A stretch of DNA of 64,000 nucleotides from Pholis gunnellus (lineage: Eukaryota > Chordata > Actinopteri > Perciformes > Pholidae), in assembly GCA_910591455.2 (NCBI GenBank), contig OU342817.1:11132415-11196414 (forward strand). The letters run 5' to 3'. Below, piece by piece: positions 35,715 to 48,929 of this stretch. A program made the translations under genes and the position numbers. How positions within the stretch are numbered: position 1 is the first letter of the stretch; each line of letters begins with the position of its first letter. Below the pieces are notes generated by a model, which searched no databases, was not told where the DNA came from, and saw only the letters and a program-made list of their open reading frames with translations.

Positions 35715-36165
35715 TTATTTTAGTGTGTTAGCATGTTTGCAAATTAGCATCAAACAAAGTACAGCTGAGGCTGATGGAAGTGGCATTGGTTTTGCAAGTT
35801 TTTAGTCACAAACCATAGTGTTGGACATATTGACTTTTTGAGTTAATCATGCAAAGTCAAGGGATCACCAAAGTTATTACAATCTATCTTGAGGGGGACA
35901 TGAATATGTGTATCAAATTGAATGGCAAGCATCCCATATGATTTGAGACATTTCACTCAAAACAGCACATGTCAACCTCATGTTGGTACTGAATGAAAAG
36001 TCAGGGATTCACCAAAGTCGTAGAGGATTCATCCTCTGGGGACCATGAATGTCTGCTGGCAATTTAATCACAATCCCTTCAACAGTTGTTGAGATATTTC
36101 GGTCTGCACCAAAGTGGCGGAACAACCAACTGACATTGCCATAGAGACAAAAATGGCTAAAAATA
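35715..36165. repeat. Interspersed fish repeat, longest copy in the window
   Basis: It runs from GTGTGTTAGCATGTTTGC through AGTACAGCTGAGGCTGATGG, GGGATCACCAAAGTTATTAC and TCATCCTCTGGGGACCATGA to ACTGACATTGCCATAGAGAC. The 'atgaatgt...ggcaa...ttgttgagacat' module is repeated twice inside. It matches a repeat I know to be frequent in percomorph fish. It is non-coding. Confidence 0.7.
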
Positions 36166-36859
36166 AGCACTGCAACATGCTGGTACCGTCAGTGACTATA
36201 CTAGTATTTATCTTCTTCTGACTTAAATTTGAAATCCAACATGATCCCCTCGTCCTTATATGAGGTCCTCTTGCTGTGTCATAAGTTCATATTTAATTTG
36301 TGGCTTTGGTAAAGAATGCTGTGTATAGAGATATTATGATTACACGGTTTGTGCTGATGCAGGACGTTTAAAAGGTCTGTGAGAGAAGTGATACATTTAC
36401 CCAGAGGACGAGAGCTGCTGTTGTGGGAACAGAAAGATGAAAAGAACCCAAACAAAGTAAAGGGGACGCTTAAAAAACTGTGAAATTGAATGAACTGAAA
36501 AACAACAAGAGCTTAATCTGGATACAAAGCAATTTGGATAACTCCCTCACTCTGATGCTTGACTTTGGATTGAGTGCAATGTGTGCAGAGGCAGCATTGG
36601 ATGGAGCCTGTTTGGGTAAAGGCAAAGCTTTTTACGTTTAATTTCTCGGGTTTCCTGTGAGGTGGGCCGACTCGCATACACAATTAAAATCTGTGCCACA
36701 GAAATGTGGAGAGTTAGGCAATGACTCTACTATGTTTCCTTTGTGGTGACCTGGTCAGAAGGTCTGTCTATATTAAGAAAGAAACTTGTGGGCTTCAGCA
36801 GTTTGAATTTTTACTTTGCTTGTCTGACAGCAGGCAAATACATTTTTTTTTACATTTCT

Positions 36860-37165
36860 GTTTCTACAACCCAGAGACGGCTAACTTAGCTTAGCATAAA
36901 AACTGGAAGCAGCTGGAAGCAGTTGGAAACAGCTAGCCTGGCTCTGTCCCAAGGTACACATGCCTTGCTCACTAATTAGCATTAGCATGTTGAATCTAAT
37001 TAAAAGAATTGTGGGGATTTTACAGAGGTCCTGGAGCTAGACCTATAGCTAGCTGTTGTCCAGTCTTGATGGTAAGCTAAGCTAACAATCTCCCGGCATA
37101 GCTTAGCATACAGATAAGAGAGTAGCATCAATCTTCTCATTTAACTCTCGGCAAGAAAAGAATAC
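36860..37165 (+). repeat. Interspersed fish repeat
   Basis: It carries TAGCTTAGCATAAAAACTGG, AACAGCTAGCCTGGCTCTGT and CATTTAACTCTCGGCAAGAA, phrases of a common teleost repeat. A copy in the opposite orientation lies in pgm1 intron 4 (18330-18640). Confidence 0.65.
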
Positions 37166-38279
37166 TTTTTACAAGATAGACTGTTGATCTTTTACTGCAA
37201 AGCACAAATGTAAAATATTCTCCTGCAAGTGTTTTTGTTCTTTTGAACTGCAGCCTGCATTCACCACTTGATGACTGAGCCAGCAGTAAGACTGATTGCG
37301 ATGTCAGCAGTAACAGGTGCTCGGCTGTACAGTGCAGACTAACAGAGTCGATGGAGAATAGTCTCTGCTTGTAGTCAACATTAGGGTGTTCTTTTCAACT
37401 TAATGCCTCACTAGCTCCAAACAACATGATTGATTTTTTTGTCCTCCTAGTTTGTTTGTCTACCTGGAGGACATTGAATGATCCTGTATTACTCTGTAAA
37501 ATGAAGACCCATGTCTGGGTCATGTCTCTTGACATGCACTTTAGTTAAACACCCACGTGGAAAGGCTAATCTTAGACTTGTCAGATGGAGTGCTGAGAGA
37601 CCCCACTCAACATCATAAAAGCCCACTGGCAGAACAACAAAGTGTATCAGATTCAAAGTTGAACTCATGTATTAGGTTTCTGTGAGGGCTAAAGAACAGA
37701 ACTTAGAGTGAGAAGTAATTCTAATATTTCAAGTAAAGAAAATATTTGAAATAGTATTATTACTTTTTACTGACTCACTTATTTTACTTAAACATATTTA
37801 TTGTTTTGGTACCAACAGGAATTAAAAGTTTTAAAAACTATCAGGTACCAAAATCTGGCAAATGTTTCAAATGTTATTGTAGCTTTCAGTTTACAATTTT
37901 AATTTATACTGTATTAGTTGTCATAGTTCTATGTTTGAAAACTTTCGCTCAAAGGGAATATTTGCCACGTTTTTCGTGGGTGTCCAATCAGTGCTAATGG
38001 TAAATGTAGTCCACAAGACAAATACATTCCCCAGTGCATATTGACAGAGAAAGCTGATCTCTCCTGCTGTGGAACTTTCCGGCTGTGCCTACATGTAACA
38101 GGATTCATTACATGCAAGCGGCGAGTTTGCTTCGTTACACAGGTTAGCTTTTATTCTGATAGATAAACAAAATGAAGGAAACAAAATCTCAATGAAGGAA
38201 ATATTCTTACATCCAAACAGAAAAATACAACCGGAGAGAGTATGAATTTAAGTTTCTCTTTGACACCGTACTAAGACAG
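37166..38279. other. No gene recognised (probable first intron of kank4)
   Basis: AT-rich, with no exon-like frame. A 10-bp inverted pair TTTTGGTACC / GGTACCAAAA occurs near 37804-37852. Confidence 0.45.
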
Positions 38280-38640
38280 GCTTAAGGCGGCCATAACCTC
38301 TCCGCTGCAGGCCTCCCTCTGGCTGAATATGGCTAAATATCCAAGTCAGCCAGAATCCTTGCACCCATATTTCCGGATGCCATTTCGCTCTTTGAAATGC
38401 AACAACTTTGCAATACAAGCGAAGAGCGGCATTGTGCCCCGCAGCTACCAAAGCTGAGGCGGTATGTAGTTCTTCCTTGCCTCCAATGATGTCACTGTAA
38501 TGTTACTGGAAAAGCAGATTTTGCAGCTGCGCCCCAGAGACACAGAGAACAAGAACTATAGGTGTTTTAACACACTGTAGCTCTAACTCAGATAGATTGT
38601 GATAGGGTTGAAAATTGGCAAATTTTCCCTTTAAATGAAA
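38280..38640. repeat. Probable interspersed repeat
   Basis: Sequence such as TTCCGGATGCCATTTCGCTC, GCGGTATGTAGTTCTTCC and ATTTTCCCTTTAAATG resembles a fish DNA repeat with a TTTAAA-type end. There is no second copy in the window, so this rests on memory of the style of sequence only. Confidence 0.35.
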
Positions 38641-39159
38641 AAAAGCATTTTGTGGCTTTTTTTTAAGGTTTAAAAAACTTAAATCTTAAATCAGTACCAA
38701 AACTCAGGGATCATAGTGGCAATAGTATCAGAAAATTTCAAATGCATGTTATTCTACCTTAATTCTCACACACTTTCTAGGGATTAACTACATTTTTGGG
38801 GGAATATTTGCACATCCTAAATTTTAAACTCTATTGATCTGGGAACTATAAAGGCAACATGTAACAGACATGGTATATGCATATAGTGCATGCAAGAGTT
38901 GCATGTATTTGTACATTTGCAAGTGCATGTCTGTATGTCAGTGTTTTCAGCTGGTAAAGATGTGCGCATTCGTAACTGTTTATTGCAGATTTGTTGCTGT
39001 TTATCGCTCGTCATCGTAGACTGTGTGATTGACAGAGGTCTCAATTCCCAGCAGGGACATTTGGCGGTGTTTGTCTGTTTACTGCATAGCTGACATTGTT
39101 TGGGGCTGTGGTTGGGTGGCTGCAGGGCTTAAAGAGGACAGCTAGCTGCCACAAAGGTT

Positions 39160-39250
39160 GGTGGTCGGGAGAGGGGAGGAGAGGACGGGAGGAGGGAAGA
39201 GGTGAGGCTGGAAGGGAGAGACACTGAGAGAAGGAGGTAAGGGGAGAAAT
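39160..39250. other. Polypurine tract upstream of kank4
   Basis: About 90 bases of nearly pure G/A on the plus strand, ending in GAAGGAG|GTAAGG at 39236, which would also serve as a donor. It could mark an alternative kank4 first exon or simply a purine-rich simple sequence. Confidence 0.4.
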
Positions 39251-40112
39251 GACTACCTAGACTGTTGTCTATCATCGAGAGAATAAAGGAGAGTCAGCAG
39301 AATTAGTATAGAGCCATGTACTGTAAAAAAGGAGAGGAGAAAGAAAGTTACAGTCAGAGACAGTTCCGTAAAAGTAAACCAAGGATCTGACAGAAGACTA
39401 TAGACCTAGTAGGAGGCACAGAGAGGGCAGGAAGGGAGGAAAGTAGTGAGTCACAACAATGGTTGTCTGTATTTATGTCTGTAGGAGTATATTTTGCTCC
39501 GCTGGTCATAGCTGCTGGGCTAAACAGTCCCAAGCTATTTTCAGCTCTCGTCCTGGATGGCAGAGCTGTAATCAAGTGAACATCAGGCGTGCCACTGTTG
39601 AATAATAGCAGGCTGATGGGTGGACAAAATGAAGCAGTGAGAGTGTGAGAAAAACAGAAGTCTTGGGTAAAAGAAGAAAATGAGAGTGAAGAAGAAAAAG
39701 AAGCACTTTAGCGTAATTGAATGTTTGTGTTTTGTGCTTTGCGCTGCATGTGGGAGAATGAATAAGAGGCAGATTGTGAATGGAGAACCAAAAAAGTGTT
39801 ATTGCTGTTCAGAGTGATCCTTCATCTGGTCACTAAATTAAGATGGAGTCTCCCATTAAAAATACCACAGTTAAACCTCGAGTAACAGTCAGTGCCAAAA
39901 CTCGTCTTTTCCCCCCTCAGAAATCATGAAAGTGTTTATTATTTTATTAGATAACCACACAGTAACCACTTCTGCCACTTGTAAAAATATCCTAACATGT
40001 GTTTTCCATTTGTTGCTAGATCAATTCACACCCATCTTTGATTTGATTTTGTTTGTTTTGTCAGATACCAAAGGTCCAACCAGAAAACTAGAAAACTGAA
40101 GACAAAAAAGGG

Positions 40113-43100
40113 ATGGAAGGACAAAACGGTAAAGAAATTCCCAAACATTACAGAATTGTTCTAAATTTGTGACAGATACTGAATTACCGATTTGATGATT
40201 ACAGGAAATATCAGGCCTCATAAAACAACAGGCAATGGCATCAAAGGGAAGCCCCCGTACTCAGTGGAAACACCTTATGGCTTTCGACTTGACCTGGACT
40301 TCCTAAAATACGTAGATGACATAGAGAAAGGCAACACAATCAAAAGAGTGCCGATCCAGCGCCGAAGCAAAGGCCCCAGAGCCAGCACTCTTCCCAGGCA
40401 ACTCAATCCTTCTGGGGGTGGCTACCGCCCGAGCCCCTGGGGATCTACTGGAGCTCTTGGCCCCAGGTCCCGACTGTCAGATGCCCATCACTATGGCTAC
40501 TCTTCCTGGGCAAATGATCACAGGTCGCCACTTTCTCCTACAGGGCTCAAATCCTTGGCAGAGATGGAGGCCAGAATCAAGGAGTTTGATGAGCAACCTC
40601 TCGGTGAGCACATCAGGCCTCATCTCCTGCGTGCCACCAGTATGCCACTCACAGTTTTACTGAGACAGGGATCAGAGTCCATTGACGACCCCAGCAGCCT
40701 CAGGAGTTCAAGGGATGACCTTGGAGATAGAAACACCTCCTGTGAAGACGTCTTATACTCCCCGGACAGCCCTCGACCACAGGACTGCTCAGGTCTGTTG
40801 AGGCGCCTGACGGAGGCCCTGGAACGTGTGGGGGAGCTGGAGATGGAGGTGAGGGTGGTTCCAGAGCTCAGGGCGCATATCTGCATCCTCCAGGAGGAAA
40901 GAGAAAGGCTCCGTCTGGGCCTGAATCCACATGTCCCACCGTCCTCAAGGAATGGAACCAGGGACCCTTACACCTTGTCCCACTACGGCACAGAGGACAT
41001 CAAAAGGCCTCGGCATGAAAGTCACACCATGTTTCCTAGAAATCACAGCCTCAGTCGACACGACTCTAATCCCACACACGAGTGGAGGACTAGTACAGAT
41101 CTGGATGAGCTGCTGACGGTGACGTCCCTGCAGGCTAAAGTAGCTGTGCTGGAGCAGAAGCTCCATGAGACCGGCCTGGAGCTGCATAGGGCCTCAGGGC
41201 TGCTGAGGGAGCAGCAGGGGGAGAGCAGTAGAAAAGATGAGAAGATGGAGCACATTATCAGGAATCCTGCAGTGTGGGTCCGTGCAGAGAGGGTGGTGGT
41301 AGACCAGGATGGAGATGAGACGGTGGTGAGATCTATTGAACCATATAATAAAGTGTCAAGAAGTCCAGATGCAAGAACTGTTACCACAAACGGACAAAAG
41401 TGTCGACAACAAGAAGCAGTAGTGTCTGTGGACCCTGGAGAGGCTTCAGCTGAAACAGCAGTGGTCGTCCACCACATAAAGAAGGTCAAGATGCTCCTGG
41501 ATCAGCAGTGGGAGTGTTTGTGTGTAGGCCCTGAGTCAGGAAAGGAGGGCAAACCTCTACAGCACCCAGACCCCAAAGTCAACTCCCTGCAGCAGGAGAT
41601 GATGGGACTCGTTGAGATCCTTACCTCCTACTACACCCACCAAGGGCACAGTGATGGAGAGAGGATTCAACACGGAGGTAACGTAGTCCACAGATTGCAC
41701 ATTATGTCACTGTACCTGTAATGATTAAAATATTCTAACACTCACCCTCTGTCTGCATCTATCTCACAAATTCTACTAAAAGTAAATTACTGACAACTAC
41801 AAACATTTTCTTCTCACATCTTCACACATCTTAATTGGGAATCTGGTTGATGAATGGTTGTATTTCATTGGAGTCACATCTGTAGTTAGTTGTCATTAAG
41901 ACTGGTTTGCAGCGACCTACTGTAGCAGGAACCTCCACAGAGGCAGTTTTAAATACTTTAGGTTTTTATTAAATTCTTTCTTTATATATTTTATTTTTGT
42001 AAACGCAACAGCGTCAAGAAACATTACGGGTATGTAGTTCAGATCAAAATGAAGGCAGAGTTTAAAGAGGAGTGTGGGACAAGCAAGCGCTTGAAGTAGG
42101 TAGTTAGTAAATGGGGGAAGCAGCCATTGCATCCACCACTCTACGTCCCTGGCCCTGTTGTGCCCTGGTGTGATCCCATCACAAGATGGTCTCTAGTTTG
42201 AACTGCTTTTATTTTCAGATTCAGAGCTTTCCCTTTTTGAAAGTGTCAGAAATCCCAGCATGGAAAGCTGAAATATCAGCCGTCAACCTCAGAGAGGTGT
42301 ATGTATTCACACACACAAAACGGCAAACCTCATATGAAATATTTATTACATCATTTATTATTTCAAACTTTGAAACCCTTTGAAAGCAGGCCCATAGGGT
42401 TGAAGAGGGTTATCCAAATTGCAGTGTAGTGAGATGATGAGCCGGTGGAGCTCTGTGGCGTGGAAAGCCTGTGTGACGCAGAGCTGGGATTGTTGTCAAT
42501 GCTAACAGCAGTAGCAACTTAACAGCTGTAGCAACACAGGAATTAGAGCAAGTTTATGTGCGGACTGTGGCTGTTGTTGAAATACCAAAAGCTCATTTTA
42601 ATTTTAATAAAGAAACTCACACTCGTATCAAAATTTAAGTTTTTCTTTTACTCCAATTTGAAAGTTAATACTGACAATCTAACTCCATTTATTGTATAAG
42701 AGGCTACATCATGATGCTCCCTTGTCAAATTCAGGCCCACAATTCACTCATTTATTTACTCTTAATTTTTAATCAATGTGAACAATTTTGACAACATATT
42801 TGTTCTGAGTAGCTTTTTGTGAAGAAATGGCTGTGTATAAGCCATACACCATGATACATATGTACTTTTTAATGTTGTTGTTCAGCTGTGTTGTGTTATT
42901 TAATCATATCCTCTGTGTTTGTCTGCAGCTTCTAAATCCATTATGAGTACAGATGGATGCGCCCAGATGTCAAAAAGCCTACATTCTGTGGGTGTTAATG
43001 AAGGGTTAGTGAATAACTCCCTCTGACTTCAGCAGTCTTTAGAGTTATGATTATTGCTTAAACCATAGTTTTGGTGGAAAGACGTACTAACTTGAGGTTA

Positions 43101-46100
43101 TTTAAGCTATAGTTCTGACCGAGACAAACATCATAATTTAAGAATGAAAGATGAATGCCACTCCCTAAAAAGTTGTCAGTAAAAGGAGAAAAGTGAACAT
43201 TTGCCATTTCCCTCCAATGAGAGTTTATTTATTACTTCAAAGTCTGAACAGTCAGAAGAAACGTTAACTGTGACTGTTTCAGTTGCTGTGGCTCAAGGCA
43301 TTCTTCAAATTAACATTCACTACAATATGTGAGATCTGTTTGGTTGTAATCTATGTGCCAACACAGTGATACTTATACTCTCTAAAATGCATTTTATTTA
43401 ATTTGTTATTACTTTTCCCTTAGATTTCCTGCTTTGACTGACTTATCCTGGAGAATATTGCATGAATATTGCATCTGAAATCTTATCCAAAAATCTTTGT
43501 GTTGTTCCTAAACTCAAACATTGCAGGGGGGGGATGGTTGATTGACTTTAATGTGTATTGCTGATGCTCTAAATGCTGGCTATAAATTAAAAGGAGTAAA
43601 AGTTTGAAACAATATGTGAACTTACAGGTCGGATCAGTGTAGATTCAGTTGCCAGCATTTGGGTGGCAGATAGTTCTAAATTTCTGCTCTGCTCTCCTTT
43701 CTTTATGTTTTAAAGACGTAAAAGTGGAAATGTGGTTGGGCAGGACTTAGTGAACGAGAGCGGGCAGAAGGAGAGCAGCATCAGCCCTCGGGAGATGGCT
43801 GCTGTCCAGGTGGATGGAGTCCCAGGGAAGAGACACATGGAGGGAATGACGCAAACGAGCCCAGACGGACAGATGATATCGGGAGGAGCAGGATCAGGGC
43901 GGACAGATGGAAGCGTAGTGTCTGTGGAAGCTGAGAAAACAGCCAAGACGAAACCACAGCCCCAAGGAGAACAGATGGAGGGGAACTGTGGCTCAGAAAT
44001 CACCACCGGGGGCAGGTGAGAGGACCGGAACAAACGCCTTATCACTTATTGTTTGGAAAATGTAATGGTGCGTTTACTCTTCAGGGAATAACGATATAGC
44101 TAATAGGCCGAGACAAAATGTCTTTCTATTCTCTCTTTCCTTATGCCCACATACACATGCTCTTTCTTCCAGAGAGACAGTGGGTGCAGATTTTCTGGCT
44201 GCCTGTCATTTGCTCAAAGATCACATGGACAACATGGATAACCCCAATGATGACATGGTAAGCAGTCCTGATTCTCCCACAGACACATTCAGTCAAACCT
44301 AAAAAACAGATTTATTTAATATTGGGAAAGGGCTAAAATGTACTGAACTTCATTTGATCTTAAAGCTATATAGATATATAAAATAATGGAAACATTGTCT
44401 ATATGTAATGTGAAAGGTGTTGCTCATAGTGACAAACCCACGGATAACTATCAATCAACTCTTCGGTTCCCCTCAGCTCTGAGGAGCATGTTTGCGTCTT
44501 TCAGCTAATTGTTTTGGTTTCATTCACTCGCACACTTGTTTTCAGTGAAAAAGCTCTGATAAACCCATATGGCCAAGGCCAACCTTCCCAGACAGACAAA
44601 GTTAGCGGCGAGCTGGAGAACACAGTGGAGCATTTAGCAGTTAAAGAGCCAGATATTTCCTGGTAGAGACAAAAACAAAGTTTTCAAGGAGCAATGTGTA
44701 GGATTTAGTGGCATCTAGTGGTGTGGTCCGCTCGACCCTCACGTTCCAAACGTGTTTGAGAATCTAAGGGTGCCCTCGGGTGCCAGTGTTTGGGTTGTCC
44801 TTTCTGGGTTACTGTAGAAATATGGCAGTGCACCATAGACTCCGCTCTGTATGTCGATATAAAAGGCTCATTCTAAGGTAACGAAAGCACAACAAAACGA
44901 TTCTTAATTCCATTATACACTCATGAAAATATGGTTGTGAATATTTTATTCAACTTCTGTCAATAAATCCCCCTAAATTTCTTCACACTGACTTCCAATA
45001 ACTGTGTGGAAAGAAAATTTACTCCAAATCCTAACATTACTGCATCTGTTGGATGTATCACCATTGACAATAGGTCATGTTGTTTCGTGATATCTTGTTT
45101 TTCCATGCAAACAAACAACAAAACAGCTTTGAAGTAAATTCTAGATGATTATCTCAACATGTAGCATACACTGTTAGCCAAATCCTTCTGAAAATTCCAT
45201 CCCAAATTTGTATCCTTCCCATATTCCCCTCTCTTTTTCCAGAAAAGGGCCCTGGTTGTGTTGTTTCAGCACTGGTTCAGCGCGGCGGCCGAGGAGACTT
45301 CAGCGGCCAGCAGGGTGGCAGTGTACCTGAGAGAAGTGAAGAAGGCCACGCCTTCACTGTTGGCCTTCTTGATCAACCTGGCTGATGACAACGGCAACAC
45401 AGCGCTGCATTACAGCGTGTCCCACTGCAACTACAGCATCGTCAGCCAGATACTGGACACAGGTAATAGCAGTGTGTTGCCAGAGCTAGCGCACAAAGAT
45501 ATAGCTGCTTTGTACATATTGGGAGAGTTACTTTTTTCTTTGTTTTACAGGTGTGAGTGATGTGAGCCTTCAGAACAATGCCGGCTACACACCAGTGATG
45601 CTGGCCTCACTAACAGCGCCAGATGGTCCAGGTGGCATGGAGGTGGTCCGCAAGCTAATGGAGCAGAGCAACATTAACATTCGCTCCAGCCAGGTACAAA
45701 CCATCCAATGCAAACACAGCTTCAATGGAACATGGGTAATTTTCATTAGGTAAAGAGTGGACTTTAGTGGACTAGTTTTACTCCCAGCATTCTGTGCAGG
45801 CTGTTTTAGTCGTAAATGGGAGATTTCATTTAATCACACACAATATTAAAGGGTCATCCCACTGATTTAATACACAAAAATCTGAATATTTGTGATAAAG
45901 ACTATTCAGCCTGTGAAAATAGTTCTTACGTATTATGTCTAATTTGTTATTTCTCTCTGAAGGGAGCTTTTAAAAGTCTGAGAAAATATTGTAACCCTGA
46001 TGATGTCATCAATCGGCTTAAGACAATTCAAATTGTCATCAAAGTCCGTTAAAACCATAGACCGTAAATAATAAGTAGACGTAGTCAAAATGACGCCATC

Positions 46101-48229
46101 AATTGGTTTGTGGGCTGCCGTTTTGTAGGCCAGAGATTGGCATTTTGGCCGTAGCCATCTTGTCTTTTTGCTACCTGTAGTGACACGAGAGGGTGGAGCT
46201 AAGTTCAACCAAATGCTGAATGAGACATTTATAAGCACCCAAAAAGCTCACAATTAACTTCCACAAACACACTGTTAAAGGGTTAAAATTCTAAGACAAA
46301 AACACAGACAACCACCAGTCCAGACTACATCTTGGTAATGACCTGTCATTCACATGGTAGCCACGCCCTAAAGCATATACGCTGCTTTATCATCTATTTT
46401 ACTCTCAATGGGACCATCATTTACTAAATGAACATCATGCTGTGTTGAAGAAGACTTGAAGCGATTGAGACCATAAAAGTGAGAAGTACGGTCATTTTCT
46501 CAGAAGAATCGCTTACCTGCTGGCTTTCAGAAAGAATGGAAGTTTAAGGCACTTCCTCATTGGCTTCACTTTTCAGAACCGGAGGGACACAACTGAGATG
46601 CATTATGGGAAATGTAGGACACATTATTTCTGAAGCTTGACCCAGAGACGAGGATATCTTGGCCTCTGCTGCTTCAATTATTTAAAAAAACGTGTGTTAT
46701 GACTTTCCAAACTTGATTAAAGTGCTTCAGCAGAACACTGAACCTCAAAGGGCAACATGTGTCAAACTCGGACATGTTAGATGAACAATATCTAACTAAT
46801 GTGTATAGTAGTACAGATAAATAGCTTTGTTTTTTTAATCTCTGAATTAAAATGTTCTGTCTCTGTCCTGTTGTCTCGCCCTCTCCACAGACGGGACAAA
46901 CAGCTCTGCACTTGGCGGTGAGACACGGGCGAGTTGTGATGGTTCGCCTGCTACTGAGCTGTGGAGCAGACGCGAACCTCCAGGACAGCCAGGGAACAAC
47001 GGCCCTGATGTTCGCATCTGAGAGGGGCCACACACACGTCGCAAGGCTGCTGCTGGAGAGGAGCCTTTGTGACCTCACCCTGACTGACAAGGTGATACTG
47101 CAAAAAAAGACACGAACAATTTTCCTCCAATATATTCCTCTAACCATATGCCTGCCTAGTGTGAGATGCAGGTTGTCTTATCTGTGGTATTAGTTGTTTA
47201 TGGTCATAATACAAAAGGGATCACAGTTACACAAAATCCGCAGAAAAATAATTATTTTTAAAAGGCAGCACCGCCATTAAATTAAATTTCAGAGATATAG
47301 AGTTCATGTGATGACTCCAACTCCATTTCTTTTATTTGTTAACAAAAAAGCAGATCCACTTTTCTATTCATATAACTGAACACAAAAAGGAGCTTAGACG
47401 TAGGGAAGCTTGAATGTTTTGACTCGCGCTGTGTGGACGTGGGTGGACTGACAGTCTGCATCTGAATAGAGCTTTCCCAGGATTAATCAGGGCTACAGTA
47501 AAACAAATCTGCCTGGGTTGAGATGAGCTAATCCGCTAACAGTACCTTATCTACCAGTCTGGAGCGAGTGAAGGCAGGGAAGAGAGCGGAGGAGATGATG
47601 CAAATGTGTCTCCTACTTTTGACACAGTCTGCATTTTAAGTAGAGTTTACAAGAGAGAAAAGAAAGACCTTCAACCACAGGCGACTATCTCGACTCTAAA
47701 CCATGTTTCACCTTGACACAAACCCAGAGTAATTAAACTAATTAAAGTCTGATGAAATTACACATCAACACATTTATCTTAAGGACAGGAAATGCAACCT
47801 TGCACATAGTTTGTCATTTAATCTGTCTTCTGGGAGCCTAAATTCTGCACCTTGAGGCAACTATTCACATAAAACCATACTAAGAGTCTACAGCCATGCT
47901 AGCAGATCTGTGAGCCCCAGTGGTGCTTTGCCATAATGCTAACATCATCATGATAATGACAACGACGAGGTTTAGCAGATATGTCTACCATGAACAACAC
48001 TTTAAGCACGTTAGCATTTGCATACTGTATAACAAACATGTGTTTTGTAATAAGCCTGTGTACACTGTCTGATTTAATATGGGTTCAGAATGTAATATTT
48101 GTATCTTTCCTGTTTTCCTCTGTGTTTGTTTCCCAGCTTGGTCAAACTGCACTCTCTATCGCCATGCAAGGTTCCCACACTGATACCGCCACCCTCCTGC
48201 AGGCCCACGCTAAAGCTCGAGCTTTGTAG
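40113..48229 (+). CDS. kank4: KN motif and ankyrin repeat domain protein 4, 9 coding exons
   Basis: Cortical cytoskeleton adaptor; KANK proteins bind talin through the KN motif and curb actomyosin/RhoA signalling near focal adhesions. Coding exons: 40113-40128, 40205-41677, 42929-43004, 43716-44015, 44173-44257, 45243-45462, 45551-45693, 46891-47091, 48137-48229. They give 868 aa. The KN motif lies at residues 24-60 (PYSVETPYGFRLDLDFLKYV). Coiled coils lie near 200-245 and 314-345, with a low-complexity middle. Ankyrin repeats fill the C-terminus after residue 651 (NTALHYSVSHCNYSIV, GQTALHLAVRHGRVVMVRLL, GTTALMFASERGHTHVARLL). The start is the only ATG that splices in frame to the KN exon. 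KANK4 rather than KANK1-3 is chosen from linkage with ANGPTL3, PGM1 and LRP8. The human protein is longer (995 aa), so a short internal exon could be missing from this model. Confidence 0.9.
44685..44990 (+). repeat. Interspersed fish repeat in kank4 intron
   Basis: It begins AAGGAGCAATGTGTAGGATT and ends AATCCCCCTAAATTTCTTCA then CACTG. Both ends are characteristic of a repeat I recognise from many teleost genomes. No protein is encoded. Confidence 0.65.
46060..46560 (+). repeat. Interspersed repeat in kank4 intron (inverted copy at 33000-33330)
   Basis: It contains GTAGACGTAGTCAAAATGAC and later CTAAATGAACATCAT, GAAGAAGACTTGAA and GCGATTGAGACCATAAA, the last three being shared in inverted form with 33000-33330. 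Boundaries approximate. Confidence 0.65.
47870..48000 (+). repeat. Fragment of an interspersed fish repeat in the last kank4 intron
   Basis: AGAGTCTACAGCCATGCTAG and AGTGGTGCTTTGCCATAATG match the 5' part of the family at 32700-32960 and 35715-36165. The last kank4 exon begins about 140 bases downstream. Confidence 0.6.
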
Positions 48230-48794
48230 TACTGGAAAACAATCTGCTCACGTTTGCTCCTTTCTGTCCGATGCACTTTGAAACCCAGTTAAATCCTGAC
48301 GCTGCTTGGGTTGAACTGTTGCTTGCATATTGTATCTGATTTCTGACATTCTGCATGAGCATTAGCTTGAGCTTTGGATGGGAGGACATCGTTCGAACAA
48401 GACTCAACACCATCAGTGAGGGAGGTAAAGCTTAGCTGTGTCATGATTGCTGCTGCAGTGTACAATCCATGTGTTGTTTTTTTGTTGTCTTTTCTGTTGT
48501 AATGTCTGATCCGTGCCCAACCAAGTAGAAGCTTAGCTTTGCAAACTGTGCAATTAAAAACATATTTATTATGAAATGTGTATTGTATTGGTCATATGGA
48601 TATGTTGACAATTATCAAAAGGTCTGTGTTTTATGTTTTTAGAAAATCAGAGATTGCTTTTTCCATTCTTGTTGAACTTTTTCTTTTTTTTAAATGAGTG
48701 TAAAATATACAAAGAAAAGCTAAATACCCATGCTGCTTGACAAGCACATACAAGAAAGTGCCGATAAACCAACCTGTTGATTTTACTCACTAGT

Positions 48795-48928
48795 AATAAA
48801 TGTGTAAAATGCCTTTTTTAAATAAAATGTTTAAAAAGGCAACTGTGCTTGGCTGAGCTGCTACTTTGAAAGCAACGGAGAAACCGGAGTCAAATTCCTT
48901 GTATGTAAACGCCTACATGGCCAATAAA
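48795..48928 (+). terminator. kank4: kank4 polyadenylation signals and a repeat tail
   Basis: AATAAA occurs at 48795-48800 and 48821-48826, about 570-600 bases after the kank4 stop, and again at 48923-48928 within AATTCCTTGTATGTAAACGC...GCCAATAAAGCTGATTCTG. That last block is a phrase typical of a repeat tail common in fish DNA. The first two are the likelier signals for the gene. Confidence 0.55.
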
Positions 48929-48929
48929 G

